A DNA stretch of 64,000 nt from Bartonella senegalensis OS02 (GTDB lineage Bacteria; Pseudomonadota; Alphaproteobacteria; Rhizobiales; Rhizobiaceae), in the NCBI RefSeq assembly GCF_000312545.1, contig NZ_HE997540.1, forward strand, positions 434,570 through 498,569. The letters are read 5' to 3'. Both the position numbers and the translations under genes were made by a program. This document shows, one piece after another, positions 41,251 through 52,368 of the stretch; the stretch's first letter is position 1; each line of letters starts with the position of its first letter. Below the pieces are notes generated by a model that was not told where the DNA came from, did no database searches, and saw only the letters and a list, made by a program, of their open reading frames with translations.

Positions 41251-42529
41251 TTTGGTTCCTTTTTGTTTTTTCAGTCCGCCACCAAGGAGTTGGTTTCACA
41301 GGTTTCCCATGTTTTCTAAACTCAATGTAAAGCATTGGAGCAGTTTTTCCTATATCCAATGCAACACTGTTTGCAATAAATTGCATCCCCATTGTACCAA
41401 GAGGCTCACCTGAAAGAACAAATTGCCCCTGCGTTACATTAATTTTTGACATCCCAATAAGAACGATATGGTAACCATCTCCAACGTTGAGAATAATTAA
41501 CTGTCCATAAGAACGAAATGGTCCAGCAAAAGCAACAAGAGCATCAGCAGGTGCTACAATAACAGCTGCTGCTTCTGTTTCAATCATTTCCCCAAAGCGC
41601 GTAATCTGTGAACTATTCTTAACATGCTGAATTTTTTTTCCTAAAACAGGAAAAAGTAAAGACCCTTTTCGGCTTTCAAAATTCGACTGCTCTAACAATT
41701 GTAATTTTTTTTGTAATTGTACTGATACATCAGAATTAAGTTTTGACTGACGGTCAAGCTCTAAAATCAATTCTTCCAAAGACTGCGCTTTTTTAACAAG
41801 AGCAATGTTTTTTTGTTGCTGTTCTGTAAGTTCTGCTTCCGATCTTTTTTGTAATGTAGCTTTTTTGTTTAATAAAAGCTCTAGACGCTTTCGCTGCTCT
41901 ACCTGATTTTGTATTTTAGTCTTTAAAGACGCATACTCTATAGTAATCGCATCGCTCAAATTGGTCAACTCCTTAAGGCTCTCTGTTAAAGCCTGTGTTT
42001 TCTCTTGCATCTGAGGTATAACAGCTCCTAATAAAACAGAACTCCGAATAGAAGCTAATACATCTTCAGGTCTTACCATAAGAGCAGGGGGTGGCTTTAA
42101 CCCCATACGTTCTAGAATAGAAAGAACCTTTGCAAATTCAGCGCGACGACTTTTTAAACTTTGATGAACTTGTGCCCGCTTCTCTAACATTTTTTTAAGC
42201 TTTTCTTCCCTTTCAGCAATATCATTTGCTATTGCACGTTCTTCTTTAGCAGCTTTTATGAGTGCATCGCTCAAAGCGCGTTGATCTTTTTTTAAACGCT
42301 CAACTTGCCGAGCAAGAAAAGCAACACGCTCATGCGAAAGTGAAATACTTTGGCGAATTTCTCCCAGTGTTTTCCTTGCTTCTTCACTCCTTACTGTATC
42401 TTCGGCATGCGATACAGACAAGAAAAAAAACATGGTCAACAACAGCACAACAAATATTGTACATTCCTCATATAAATACTGCATCTTTCTATGAAGAAGC
42501 TTCTTCATTTGCCTAACCATTAACCTCAT
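41240..42529 (-). CDS. EnvC-like murein hydrolase activator
   Basis: An exported coiled-coil protein with a degenerate M23/LytM domain, 429 residues. A signal or anchor (about 24-42) ends near SHA-ED, followed by long coiled coils (about 50-295, many Lys/Glu/Leu heptads). The C-terminal LytM domain lacks the usual zinc ligands: the first His is missing and the last H-x-H reads LYIEF. Such domains activate amidases for cell separation instead of cutting peptidoglycan. ATG 42529 is used; Met codons at 42520 and 42508 are possible. It overlaps ctpA, so activator and protease are co-expressed. Confidence 0.88.
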   Translation of the reverse strand: MRLMVRQMKKLLHRKMQYLYEECTIFVVLLLTMFFFLSVSHAEDTVRSEEARKTLGEIRQSISLSHERVAFLARQVERLKKDQRALSDALIKAAKEERAIANDIAEREEKLKKMLEKRAQVHQSLKSRRAEFAKVLSILERMGLKPPPALMVRPEDVLASIRSSVLLGAVIPQMQEKTQALTESLKELTNLSDAITIEYASLKTKIQNQVEQRKRLELLLNKKATLQKRSEAELTEQQQKNIALVKKAQSLEELILELDRQSKLNSDVSVQLQKKLQLLEQSNFESRKGSLLFPVLGKKIQHVKNSSQITRFGEMIETEAAAVIVAPADALVAFAGPFRSYGQLIILNVGDGYHIVLIGMSKINVTQGQFVLSGEPLGTMGMQFIANSVALDIGKTAPMLYIEFRKHGKPVKPTPWWRTEKTKRNQNDS

Positions 42530-42615
42530 CGCGTAAACTAGAGATGCTTTAAATGGTCTCAGCTAAAACAATCTTAATAAATATACAAATAAGTGCTAAA
42601 AATTGCACAAAAATT

Positions 42616-43098
42616 TTAAAAACGATGATAGGGATGATTGCTCGCAATTGTTACAGCACGATAAAGCTGTTCTGTAAGAAGTATACGCGCAATTTGATGG
42701 GGCCACGTCATAAAACCAAAAGACAAAAGAAAATCAGCGCGATTCCTTATCTGTTCATTATGCCCATCAGCCCCTCCCAAAGCAAAGATGACATCACGAA
42801 CACCCTCATCACGATAAAACCCTAGCTTGTCAGCAAAAGCAGATGATGAAATCGCCTTCCCCCGTTCATCTAGCACGATTAATCGACATTTTTCAGGTAA
42901 AAATTCAAGAAGCTTTCTTCCCTCTTCCTCCATGCGCTGACAGGCTGTCTGAGCACGACTTTCTGATATCTCCTGGAGTATTTTAAAATGAAAGCCTACA
43001 GCGCCACAACTCTTAGAAAAACGATCCAAATAATGGTGCACTAATGCTTGTTCTGCTCCCTTTTTCATGCGACCAACAGCAAAAATAGAAACGTGCAT
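42616..43098 (-). CDS. rlmH: 23S rRNA pseudouridine-1915 N3-methyltransferase
   Basis: RlmH (SPOUT family) methylates pseudouridine 1915 of 23S rRNA in assembled 70S ribosomes. The 160-residue protein matches family length, with the knotted SAM site in VIFALGGADGHNEQIRNRAD and LLSFGFMTWPHQIARILLTEQLYRA and the C-terminal NHPYHR motif. It begins one base after rsfS on the same strand, a conserved pair. Confidence 0.95.
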   Translation of the reverse strand: MHVSIFAVGRMKKGAEQALVHHYLDRFSKSCGAVGFHFKILQEISESRAQTACQRMEEEGRKLLEFLPEKCRLIVLDERGKAISSSAFADKLGFYRDEGVRDVIFALGGADGHNEQIRNRADFLLSFGFMTWPHQIARILLTEQLYRAVTIASNHPYHRF

Positions 43099-43099
43099 C

Positions 43100-43528
43100 T
43101 CAATGATCTCTGAAGAGAACCGACTTTGTATTATTTAAATCTGGAGTAAGCCACATCTTTTCTAGATTATAAAAGAGACGAATTTCTGGACGAAAAAGAT
43201 GAATGATAATATCACCTGTATCAATCAATACCCAATTTCCTTCAGTAAGCCCTTCGATATTTGCTCGACCATAGCCACTGTCCTTCCAAGTCCGTAATAA
43301 ATGATCAGCAACAGCAGATACATGACGTTGTGAATTTGCCGAAGCTATCACCATGTAATCCGCTAAAGATGACTTCCTCTGAATATCAATAGAGACAATA
43401 TCTTCTGCTTTTGTATCCTCTAAACTCTTGAGAATAATTTTGAGCCTCTCTGCAACAGAAAAAACTTTTCTCTCTGATGAAGCAACAATACTGCAAGAGT
43501 ATTTTTGTGAAATATTTTCCAGATCCAT
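43100..43528 (-). CDS. rsfS: Ribosome silencing factor
   Basis: RsfS (DUF143) binds uL14 and blocks joining of ribosomal subunits during starvation. The 142-residue protein has the family opening LKSLEDTKAEDIVSIDIQRKSSLADYMVIASANSQRHV and the C-terminal NWVLIDTGDIIIHLFRPEIR block. ATG 43528 follows GAAAGGAT. An N-terminal extension of about 30 residues (ISQKYSCSIVASSERKV) precedes the core and is longer than in E. coli. Next to rlmH and near nadD, the usual context. Confidence 0.94.
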   Translation of the reverse strand: MDLENISQKYSCSIVASSERKVFSVAERLKIILKSLEDTKAEDIVSIDIQRKSSLADYMVIASANSQRHVSAVADHLLRTWKDSGYGRANIEGLTEGNWVLIDTGDIIIHLFRPEIRLFYNLEKMWLTPDLNNTKSVLFRDH

Positions 43529-43590
43529 ATCCTTTCTTAATCATTTAGAGTATAAAAAAAGAGAAGCAGAATTTCTTGATCTCCTCTTTG

Positions 43591-43836
43591 TCATTTAGAG
43601 ACAAAAATCTCACCGCATCTCACTTTGCCATCAGATTGGCTTCTTTCAGGTCCGCTCCACTTATTAACCTCTTGCGTGTTCTACGTCACAAATTTTACCC
43701 AAAAAGAGTCTTGCCCTGAAAATTTTGCTTTAATCTGTCCTTCTACACTGAATTGATACAAAAGAAAATTCAAATCAATCATGAACGCCATTGTATTTTT
43801 GCATGCATCAACACGCTTTATATTAAAGAGTGCATC
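43591..43836 (-). pseudogene. Coding-like remnant with in-frame amber stop
   Basis: Between nadD and rsfS a minus-strand frame of 82 codons stays open except for one TAG at 43681-43683. It reads like protein on both sides: QIKAKFSGQDSFWVKFVT before the TAG, and NTQEVNKWSGPERSQSDGKV before the final TGA. No clear start or ribosome site and no recognised family. It is most simply a decayed gene; a conserved short gene starting at Met 16 or 19 and read through the TAG is a remote alternative. Confidence 0.3.
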
Positions 43837-43844
43837 TTACGACA

Positions 43845-44453
43845 CTACGGATAAAGTGTGCAAGAAAAATCATTCTCCTTAAAACGAAGATTCGTTGAAG
43901 ATTGAAAAGACAAAGGTCCATGCAAATAAGCCCAAGCCGGTGGTTTCATAAAAGGTAATCTTATACTTTCTCTCTCATCTACACGAAAAGAACGGTAAAT
44001 GTGTGCCATAGAAGAAGAGAGTGCTGACATATGCACCAAGGGACGATCAATGATCGCAATAGGAAGCATCGATATGATATCACGCCACCGATACCAATGA
44101 TGAATCGTTGCCAAACTATCTGCTCCCATAATCCATACAAAATATACTCTGCGGTAATGTGCAAGAATATGAGAAATCGTCTCTACCGATGTTTTGCTGC
44201 CTATCGTCTGTTCAAAACCCGTGACACGAATCTTTGGATCGTCAATGAGTTCAAGACTTAAGTGCATTCTCTTTTCTAAAGAGAGTAAATCTGCACAATC
44301 TTTTAAAGGATTTCTCGGAGTTACCATCCACCATAACTGATGAAGACGCAAACGTCGGATTGCAGTTTTAGCAACGAGCAGATGCCCTTCATGTGGTGGA
44401 TTAAAGGACCCACCAAAAAGACCAACAACATTGGACCTTTCAACATATGGCAT
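43845..44453 (-). CDS. nadD: Nicotinate-nucleotide adenylyltransferase
   Basis: NadD makes nicotinate adenine dinucleotide from nicotinate mononucleotide and ATP in NAD synthesis. The nucleotidyltransferase motif GLFGGSFNPPHEGHLL (with the HxGH site) and C-terminal SSTNLRF are present. ATG 44453 gives about 202 residues; a TTG at 44486 overlaps the proA stop (TTGA) and is the alternative. The gene follows proB-proA on the same strand. Confidence 0.93.
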   Translation of the reverse strand: MPYVERSNVVGLFGGSFNPPHEGHLLVAKTAIRRLRLHQLWWMVTPRNPLKDCADLLSLEKRMHLSLELIDDPKIRVTGFEQTIGSKTSVETISHILAHYRRVYFVWIMGADSLATIHHWYRWRDIISMLPIAIIDRPLVHMSALSSSMAHIYRSFRVDERESIRLPFMKPPAWAYLHGPLSFQSSTNLRFKENDFSCTLYP

Positions 44454-44482
44454 ATGATTTTTCCATCGAAGAAATGGCTGTT

Positions 44483-45739
44483 TCAAGGTCTAACCTGTCC
44501 ATTTCCTTTAATATGGTACTGAAAGGATGTCAGCTGTTCAACCCCTATGGGACCACGCGCATGCATTTTGCCTGTTGCAATACCAATTTCTGCTCCAAAA
44601 CCAAACTCACCTCCATCAGCAAATTGCGTGGAGGCATTATGCAATAAAATGGCTGAATCCAAATGATTAAAAAATTTCTCCACCATTTCCATATCCTCAG
44701 CAATAATCGATTCAGTATGCCCTGATGAATAACGTTTGATATGAGCAATGGCTCCCTCAACGCTTTCAACTGTTTTAACAGACACAATCGCATCAAGATA
44801 TTCATGCGACCAGTCTTCTTCACAGGCTAATTTGGCTTCTGGCATAAGAAAAACGATATCTTCTGTTGCACGAATTTCACACCCTTTCTCCTGTAGTGCA
44901 ATCAAAACAGGAAGAAACTTTTCTAATGCCTGGCGATCGATGAGAACTGTCTCAACAGCACCACAGATACCTGTGCGCCGCAATTTTGCATTCAAAACAA
45001 TATCACGTGCCATCTCTAAATCTGCCGACTGATCAATATAAATATGACAAAGCCCTTCTAAATGGGCAAAAATAGGAACACGGGCATCAGACTGAACACG
45101 CGCAACAAGATTTTTTCCACCACGAGGCACGATTACATCAATGGCTCCCTCTAATCCTTTAAGCATTTCTCCAACGGCACCGCGATCTTTCGTTGCAACC
45201 ATTTGAATAGCATCTTTAGGAAAACCTGCTTGCTCCAATCCTTTTACCAACGCACAATGAAGTGCATGCGCAGAGTGAAAACTATCCGAACCACCACGTA
45301 AAATTGCAGCATTTCCAGCTTTTAAGCACAAAGCACTCGCATCAATGGTAACATTTGGCCGACTCTCATAAATAATACCAATCACACCAAGAGGTGTACG
45401 AACACGGCTGATATGAAGCCCATTTGGACGTGTCCATTCATGAATTACTTGTCCAACAGGATCAGGCAAACACGCAACTTGGCGAACACTGTCTATGATT
45501 GCACATAAACGCACTTCATCTAACTTAAGCCGGTCAACCATCGCTGCCGTCAAATTATTCTGAGTAGCGTTCAATAAATCTTGATGATTAGCTCGTAAAA
45601 TTTCATCTAAATGAGCCTCTAGATTCAAAGCTATCATTTCTAACGCTTTATTCTTTTGTTCAGAAGACATCACTGCCAGCATCGCAGCCGCACGGCGCGC
45701 CTTTCGCCCCATGTCCTTCATCTGTTCTTCTAAAGTCAT
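44483..45739 (-). CDS. proA: Gamma-glutamyl phosphate reductase
   Basis: ProA reduces gamma-glutamyl phosphate to glutamate semialdehyde in proline synthesis. About 418 residues with the NADPH-binding aldehyde dehydrogenase fold ([15 protein letters not shown]), the catalytic Cys in [14 protein letters not shown] and the C-terminal GRGPIG-type block ([17 protein letters not shown]). ATG 45739 is chosen; a GTG 12 bp upstream is possible. It lies 48 bp after proB, so the pathway genes are adjacent. Confidence 0.95.
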   Translation of the reverse strand: MTLEEQMKDMGRKARRAAAMLAVMSSEQKNKALEMIALNLEAHLDEILRANHQDLLNATQNNLTAAMVDRLKLDEVRLCAIIDSVRQVACLPDPVGQVIHEWTRPNGLHISRVRTPLGVIGIIYESRPNVTIDASALCLKAGNAAILRGGSDSFHSAHALHCALVKGLEQAGFPKDAIQMVATKDRGAVGEMLKGLEGAIDVIVPRGGKNLVARVQSDARVPIFAHLEGLCHIYIDQSADLEMARDIVLNAKLRRTGICGAVETVLIDRQALEKFLPVLIALQEKGCEIRATEDIVFLMPEAKLACEEDWSHEYLDAIVSVKTVESVEGAIAHIKRYSSGHTESIIAEDMEMVEKFFNHLDSAILLHNASTQFADGGEFGFGAEIGIATGKMHARGPIGVEQLTSFQYHIKGNGQVRP

Positions 45740-45787
45740 AATATTATCCACTCTGGAAAAAAATAAACAAACTAAGAGATAACTTTT

Positions 45788-46927
45788 TTAAGCAGAATCG
45801 GTCAAGCAGCGTAAAACCATATCATTACGATGGACCATAGCAGAGCGCGCCTCATACCCTAGGATAGATTCAATTTCTTCACTTTTACGCCCCATAATGC
45901 GTACAGCTTCATCTTTGCCATAACTCACAAGTCCACGTGCAATCTCAACTCCATTTGTATCAACAATCGCAACCGTATCTCCACGATTGAATCCCCCCTC
46001 AACCGCAATAACTCCTGCAGCTAATAAGGATTTTCCAGATTCAAGCGCCTTAACCGCTCCTTGATCAATCGTTAAAATACCAGACGGATCTAAATGACCA
46101 GAAATCCATGTTTTCCAAGCATTAACAGGCTTTTCACCGGCAGCAAAAAAACTTCTGCGCTCCCCTCTGTCAATCGCGGCAAGAGGATTCATACGCTTCC
46201 CTGAAGTAATAATCATAGCCGTTCCAGCGGAATTTGCTATTTTTCCAGCATCAAGCTTGGTCTTCATTCCTCCACGAGAAAGTTCTGAAGCAGCAACATC
46301 TGCCATTTTTTCGATATCACTCGTGATTGATGCAATAAAAGGAATAAATTCAGCCGTTGGATCACGATGAGGAGACTTGGTATAAAGACCATCAATATCT
46401 GATAAAAGTATCAAAAGATCTGCTCCCATCATCGTTGCGACACGCGCCGCTAAACGATCATTATCGCCATAGCGAATTTCACTTGTTGCAACAGTATCGT
46501 TTTCATTAATAACAGGTACTGCTCCAAAACGTAAAAGCACATTAATCGTAGCACGTGCATTGAGATAACGCCGTCGTTCTTCTGTATCGAAGAGAGTGAG
46601 CAAAATCTGACCCGTTTTTAATCCATATTGGGCAAGCGTATCACTATAGGTTTTAGCCAACTCAATTTGCCCCAAAGCAGCACAGGCTTGACTCTCTTCC
46701 AATTTCAAAGCCCCCTGAGGAAGACGGAGCAATGTTCTCCCTAAAGCAATAGCTCCTGAAGAAACTAACAAAATCTCAACGCCTTTTTGCCGCAAGTTGG
46801 CAACATCACTTATTAAACTTTTAAGCCATTTAGCACGTAAACCTGTCTGAGGATCAACCAAAAGCGCAGATCCAATTTTGATCACAATGCGTTTATAATG
46901 TGCAAGCTTTTGCAATCCAACTGCCAT
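45788..46927 (-). CDS. proB: Glutamate 5-kinase
   Basis: ProB phosphorylates glutamate in the first step of proline synthesis and is usually feedback-inhibited by proline. About 379 residues: an amino acid kinase domain ([64 protein letters not shown]) and a C-terminal PUA domain (about 280-370). ATG 46927 follows an AGGATTGATTAGG stretch; a TTG 9 bp earlier overlaps the obgE stop. obgE and proB are effectively adjacent and co-directional. Confidence 0.95.
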   Translation of the reverse strand: MAVGLQKLAHYKRIVIKIGSALLVDPQTGLRAKWLKSLISDVANLRQKGVEILLVSSGAIALGRTLLRLPQGALKLEESQACAALGQIELAKTYSDTLAQYGLKTGQILLTLFDTEERRRYLNARATINVLLRFGAVPVINENDTVATSEIRYGDNDRLAARVATMMGADLLILLSDIDGLYTKSPHRDPTAEFIPFIASITSDIEKMADVAASELSRGGMKTKLDAGKIANSAGTAMIITSGKRMNPLAAIDRGERRSFFAAGEKPVNAWKTWISGHLDPSGILTIDQGAVKALESGKSLLAAGVIAVEGGFNRGDTVAIVDTNGVEIARGLVSYGKDEAVRIMGRKSEEIESILGYEARSAMVHRNDMVLRCLTDSA

Positions 46928-46932
46928 CCTAA

Positions 46933-48812
<1,880 letters not shown>

Positions 48813-49538
48813 TTATTTTCTTTCTGTTTTTGCTTTGAACTCGAGCGCTAGAAGATAAAGTTCTACGGATTCTGAACGGCTCGCAGGTGGTTTAACATGA
48901 TGGACTGTTTTAAAGTTTTGTTTTAATGTGGTGAGAAGAGTGTTTTCTGCTCCTCCTTGAAAAGCCTTTGCTAAAAAATGCCCTCCAGGCTTGAGAACTG
49001 AAAGAGCAAAATCAGCAGCAACTTCACATAAATAAACCGTCCTTAAATGATCCGTCTGACGATGTCCTGTTGTTGGTGCAGCCATATCAGAAAGCACGAC
49101 ATCTGGCTTCGTCCCTAAAGCATCCATTAATTTCTGCGGTGCATCTGAATGCAAAAAATCCATTTCCAGCATCAACACCCCAGGTAATGGATCAACAGGC
49201 AAATAATCAATACCAACTACACTAGGCTTTTCATCACTCGACCCGACAATACGCCCAGACACCTGACACCACCCCCCTGGCGCTGCTCCCAGATCAATAA
49301 TCTTTTGACCTTTTTTGAGAAACTTATAGCGCTCATTAATTTCGATAAGCTTATAAGCCGCACGCGAACGATAACCATCCACTTTCGACTGATGCACATA
49401 AGGATCATTCAAATGTCTCTCTAACCAGCGCCGTGACGAAGCTTTAATAGTCCCGGCTTTTTTCTTTACACGCTGATATAATTCATGTGATCCTGAACCA
49501 CCATATCCACCAGTCGGTGTTTTTGTCGTTTTTTTCAT
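48813..49538 (-). CDS. rlmE: 23S rRNA uridine-2552 2'-O-methyltransferase
   Basis: RlmE (RrmJ/FtsJ) methylates U2552 of 23S rRNA late in 50S assembly. The 241-residue protein has the SAM motif [17 protein letters not shown], the catalytic K-D-K-E residues in segments such as [13 protein letters not shown] and [16 protein letters not shown], and a basic N-terminal extension (about 1-45) typical of alphaproteobacteria. It lies 33 bp after the ppx/gppA gene on the same strand. Confidence 0.95.
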   Translation of the reverse strand: MKKTTKTPTGGYGGSGSHELYQRVKKKAGTIKASSRRWLERHLNDPYVHQSKVDGYRSRAAYKLIEINERYKFLKKGQKIIDLGAAPGGWCQVSGRIVGSSDEKPSVVGIDYLPVDPLPGVLMLEMDFLHSDAPQKLMDALGTKPDVVLSDMAAPTTGHRQTDHLRTVYLCEVAADFALSVLKPGGHFLAKAFQGGAENTLLTTLKQNFKTVHHVKPPASRSESVELYLLALEFKAKTERK

Positions 49539-49571
49539 AACTTATTGTTGTCTCCACAATCCAATAACTTG

Positions 49572-50708
49572 CTAATGCTTGAAACTTCTCCTTTTCCTAG
49601 AATGGCGCCATACTCCATCGTTTAACATCAGCTCTATCAAAATTCCTTCTCTCAATCCACGGTCAGCAACTCTTAAACGTTGACTGGGCCAAACTTCTCG
49701 AATAACGTCTAAAATCGCACATCCCGCTACAATTAAATCTGCTCTCTCTCGCCCAATGCAAGGATTGGCACCACGTTTTTTTATGTCCCATGACAATAGG
49801 CGCTGCATCATAAGAGTAATGTCTACGTCCTTCATCCAAATGCCATCAATTTTCTTCCGATCGTAACGCTCCAAATTAAGATGCATTCCTGCTAAGGCCG
49901 TAATCGTTCCTGAAGTTCCTAAAAGATGAAACTTCGAGCCTTGTGCGAGAGTTCCCAATTTATAACGATCTGAAAAATTATTTAAAAAACCTCGCACATA
50001 GTTTTTCATCTTTTCAAAATCATTTAAACTAATATCACGACCTCCAAAACGTTCAGCAAGTGTAACAACACCAACAGGAAGAGAAGTCCAAGCTATAATC
50101 TGTTCAGCTAAATGCAAAGAACGCTTTTTGGAAACATCAAGGAGCACAATTTCCGATGATCCTCCTCCAATATCAAAAAGTACAATTGCATCAGTATTTG
50201 GCTCAACAAGCGTACCACACCCAGAAACAGCAAAACGTGCTTCTGTTTCTCGATCAACAATTTCTAATTTAAGACCAGTCTCGTCCAAAACGCGTTGAAT
50301 AAAATGTCTCCCATTTTTTGCTGAACGACAAGCTTCCGTTGCAACCAATCGATAACGCTCAATATGCCTTTGTTTTAACTTTAAATGACAAATTTTTAAC
50401 GCTTCAATCGCCCGGTCCATAGCTTGTGTATTCAGAAAACCGTTATTTACCAAACCTTCTCCCAATCGTACAATGCGTGAAAAAGCATCAACAACGTGAA
50501 AACACCCGGGATTACTAGGAGACGCGATAAGAAGACGACAATTATTTGTCCCCAAATCAAGAGCCGCATAAAGAGGTGAGGATTTTGATTGAGAAAAACG
50601 TGGAAAAAAAAAGGCTTTTTGACTTTTTGTTTTTTTGATATCTCCAATCACTCGACCTCGAAATTCACGAGTTGTGTCTGATCGAATAAGTGATTGTTTT
50701 TGTTTCAA
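49572..50708 (-). CDS. Ppx/GppA-family phosphatase
   Basis: Exopolyphosphatase/guanosine pentaphosphatase of the actin-ATPase fold, 378 residues. Phosphate loops are visible in AALDLGTNNCRLLIA and VLFDIGGGSSEIVLLD; other family blocks are ATEACRSAKNGRHFI and GTSGTITALAG. It may hydrolyse polyphosphate or pppGpp, and the family cannot be split from sequence alone. The start is a TTG at 50708 whose last two bases begin the stop codon of the small upstream ORF (TTGA), so translation is coupled; a GTG at about residue 21, preceded by GAGG, is an alternative. rlmE follows. Confidence 0.88.
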   Translation of the reverse strand: MKQKQSLIRSDTTREFRGRVIGDIKKTKSQKAFFFPRFSQSKSSPLYAALDLGTNNCRLLIASPSNPGCFHVVDAFSRIVRLGEGLVNNGFLNTQAMDRAIEALKICHLKLKQRHIERYRLVATEACRSAKNGRHFIQRVLDETGLKLEIVDRETEARFAVSGCGTLVEPNTDAIVLFDIGGGSSEIVLLDVSKKRSLHLAEQIIAWTSLPVGVVTLAERFGGRDISLNDFEKMKNYVRGFLNNFSDRYKLGTLAQGSKFHLLGTSGTITALAGMHLNLERYDRKKIDGIWMKDVDITLMMQRLLSWDIKKRGANPCIGRERADLIVAGCAILDVIREVWPSQRLRVADRGLREGILIELMLNDGVWRHSRKRRSFKH

Positions 50709-50881
50709 ACGTCTTTTTTTCGTTTTTTCTTTATATCAACGGAAACAGGGCAGGCTCCTATTTGTAAAAATGTAGAATGATTATTTTGCTTATCACCATG
50801 ATGACCCAATAATCGCTCTGTTTTTGTATCGCACTCTTTTCCTTGCTTTGAATCTTTTAAACCATAATCTAACGGGGTCAT
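50705..50881 (-). CDS. 58-residue ORF coupled to ppx/gppA
   Basis: A 58-codon frame begins with ATG 50881 after an AAGGGATAAGAAAGA site and ends in a TGA that overlaps the ppx/gppA TTG by 3 bases (TTGA). The product starts MTPLDYGLKDSKQGKECDTK, contains ERLLGHHGDKQNN and ends in a basic tail (KKKRKKDV). It has two Cys and no hydrophobic segment. The ribosome site plus overlap suggest a genuine gene, possibly a leader that sets phosphatase translation. I do not recognise a family. Confidence 0.5.
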   Translation of the reverse strand: MTPLDYGLKDSKQGKECDTKTERLLGHHGDKQNNHSTFLQIGACPVSVDIKKKRKKDV

Positions 50882-51780
50882 TCTTTCTTATCCCTTAAGC
50901 GTTTTCCCCCAACTAAACAAACGCGAGAACTCTTCCTCTACTCATTGACTAGAGCTAAAGTAACACTGCAGCATCAAATTACCATTTTTAATATTTTCTA
51001 TGGTAGCATCACTCAAGCTTCTGAAAAACACATTGATTATTGAAAAAATAAAAACTTTTCGCAACAGCATCTTTTTCTTTATAAACTTGGAATTCTCAAT
51101 TAATCGTTTACGCTGACATTCATTTTGTGGACTATCAGCTCTCTTTGTATCATTCTTATTAATGTAAGTGTGCTTCTCGGAGATACTCTCGTAAAAAAGA
51201 TTGCGAATATATTCACTATAGATAATAAGAAAAAAGATTTTAGAGTATTTTCTTTGAAATTGCTCTCCTTTAGAATAAATGAATCTATACTCTAAGGATT
51301 TTTTTAAGCATTGTTATCTTTATATTCGTATCATAAAAATATTATAAAATGTCTTGCTATAAATTATGATATCATCATCAAAAATATTGCAGTACTTCAA
51401 TTGATATCTCTTACTGTTAAATAATATTTTCCTAAAAATACGTATAAAACTTGCAAAAATTTGACTTCTTTCTTATCCCCCAAAAGCCAATGTTATCTTT
51501 TATTGTATTCAGTTTTAAACTGGTTATTCTCAATGAATTTTTACTGGTAACAACTAACACCCTTCACTCTATAAGCTCTGTGAAAAAACTTTAAGTAATT
51601 TTCTATTACAGAAAAACAGCTTATGGTGGACTCTGCATTTATAAAATGTGCTCTCGTTTGAATCAATTATCTCTCTACCATATTGATATAAAATTCTCAC
51701 TTATTGCATTTTCATTTAAATCTAAAAATATAAGGCAACAATTATGAAAAAATAATCCTGCTAAAAGCTGTCTAGGTAGT
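50882..51780. other. Gene-poor interval between ppx operon and IalB-like gene
   Basis: About 900 bp, strongly AT-rich, with no credible coding frame. It should hold the promoter of the small ORF-ppx-rlmE unit. Confidence 0.5.
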
Positions 51781-52353
51781 TTATCTTTGTAGAGAATTAA
51801 TTGCTGCACTTAACCCTTTAAATGGCAAAGTAAAAGAGAGTATTTTTCCCTCTTTAACCTTATAGGAAATACGTACTTCTTTGTTTTGCTCTATTTGTTT
51901 GCTCAGAAGTGGTCCTACAGGCGATTGTGCCAAACAGATCTCTTCATTACATTGCGTATAACGAATGAGAACAGGCTTTTTAATGCCCTCCAAAAACATT
52001 CGAATAGGGCTATTTGTATCAGCATTGGGTAATGTTCGAAAAAGCATTATTGCTTGACCATTTTTCGTAGAAACAAGAGACCAACTAAAAATAGTATTAT
52101 CCTCCTTATCATGGACAGTCTGCGTCACATTACATATGCCTTGCTTAAATTTTTGTTTTTCATCACAAATCAAAGTCCAATGATAAAACTGCATAATGAT
52201 GCGACGTGTTTCACCAGGTTCTCCCTTAGGAATAGATAAATGCGGTGGTTGCACCGTATAAACACTATTGGTCTCACTAGCAAAACTTTCTCCCTTGCCC
52301 AATAAGGCAAGGAAGAACAGAATAGTTATCAAAATATTTCGTTTTTTTCTCAT
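51781..52353 (-). CDS. IalB-family exported protein
   Basis: A 190-residue protein related to IalB. A signal peptide ends near ESFASET; the mature part has the family core WTLICDEKQKFKQGICNVTQ, FSWSLVSTKNGQAIMLFRTL and the Cys pair in RYTQCNEEICLAQ, and ends in FTLPFKGLSAAINSLQ. It is distinct from ialB at 38682. It starts 15 bp after the stop of the large TAA gene on the same strand, so it is probably co-transcribed with the adhesin, either as an accessory envelope factor or by chance. Confidence 0.85.
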   Translation of the reverse strand: MRKKRNILITILFFLALLGKGESFASETNSVYTVQPPHLSIPKGEPGETRRIIMQFYHWTLICDEKQKFKQGICNVTQTVHDKEDNTIFSWSLVSTKNGQAIMLFRTLPNADTNSPIRMFLEGIKKPVLIRYTQCNEEICLAQSPVGPLLSKQIEQNKEVRISYKVKEGKILSFTLPFKGLSAAINSLQR

Positions 52354-52368
52354 AATATCAGTTTCTTA

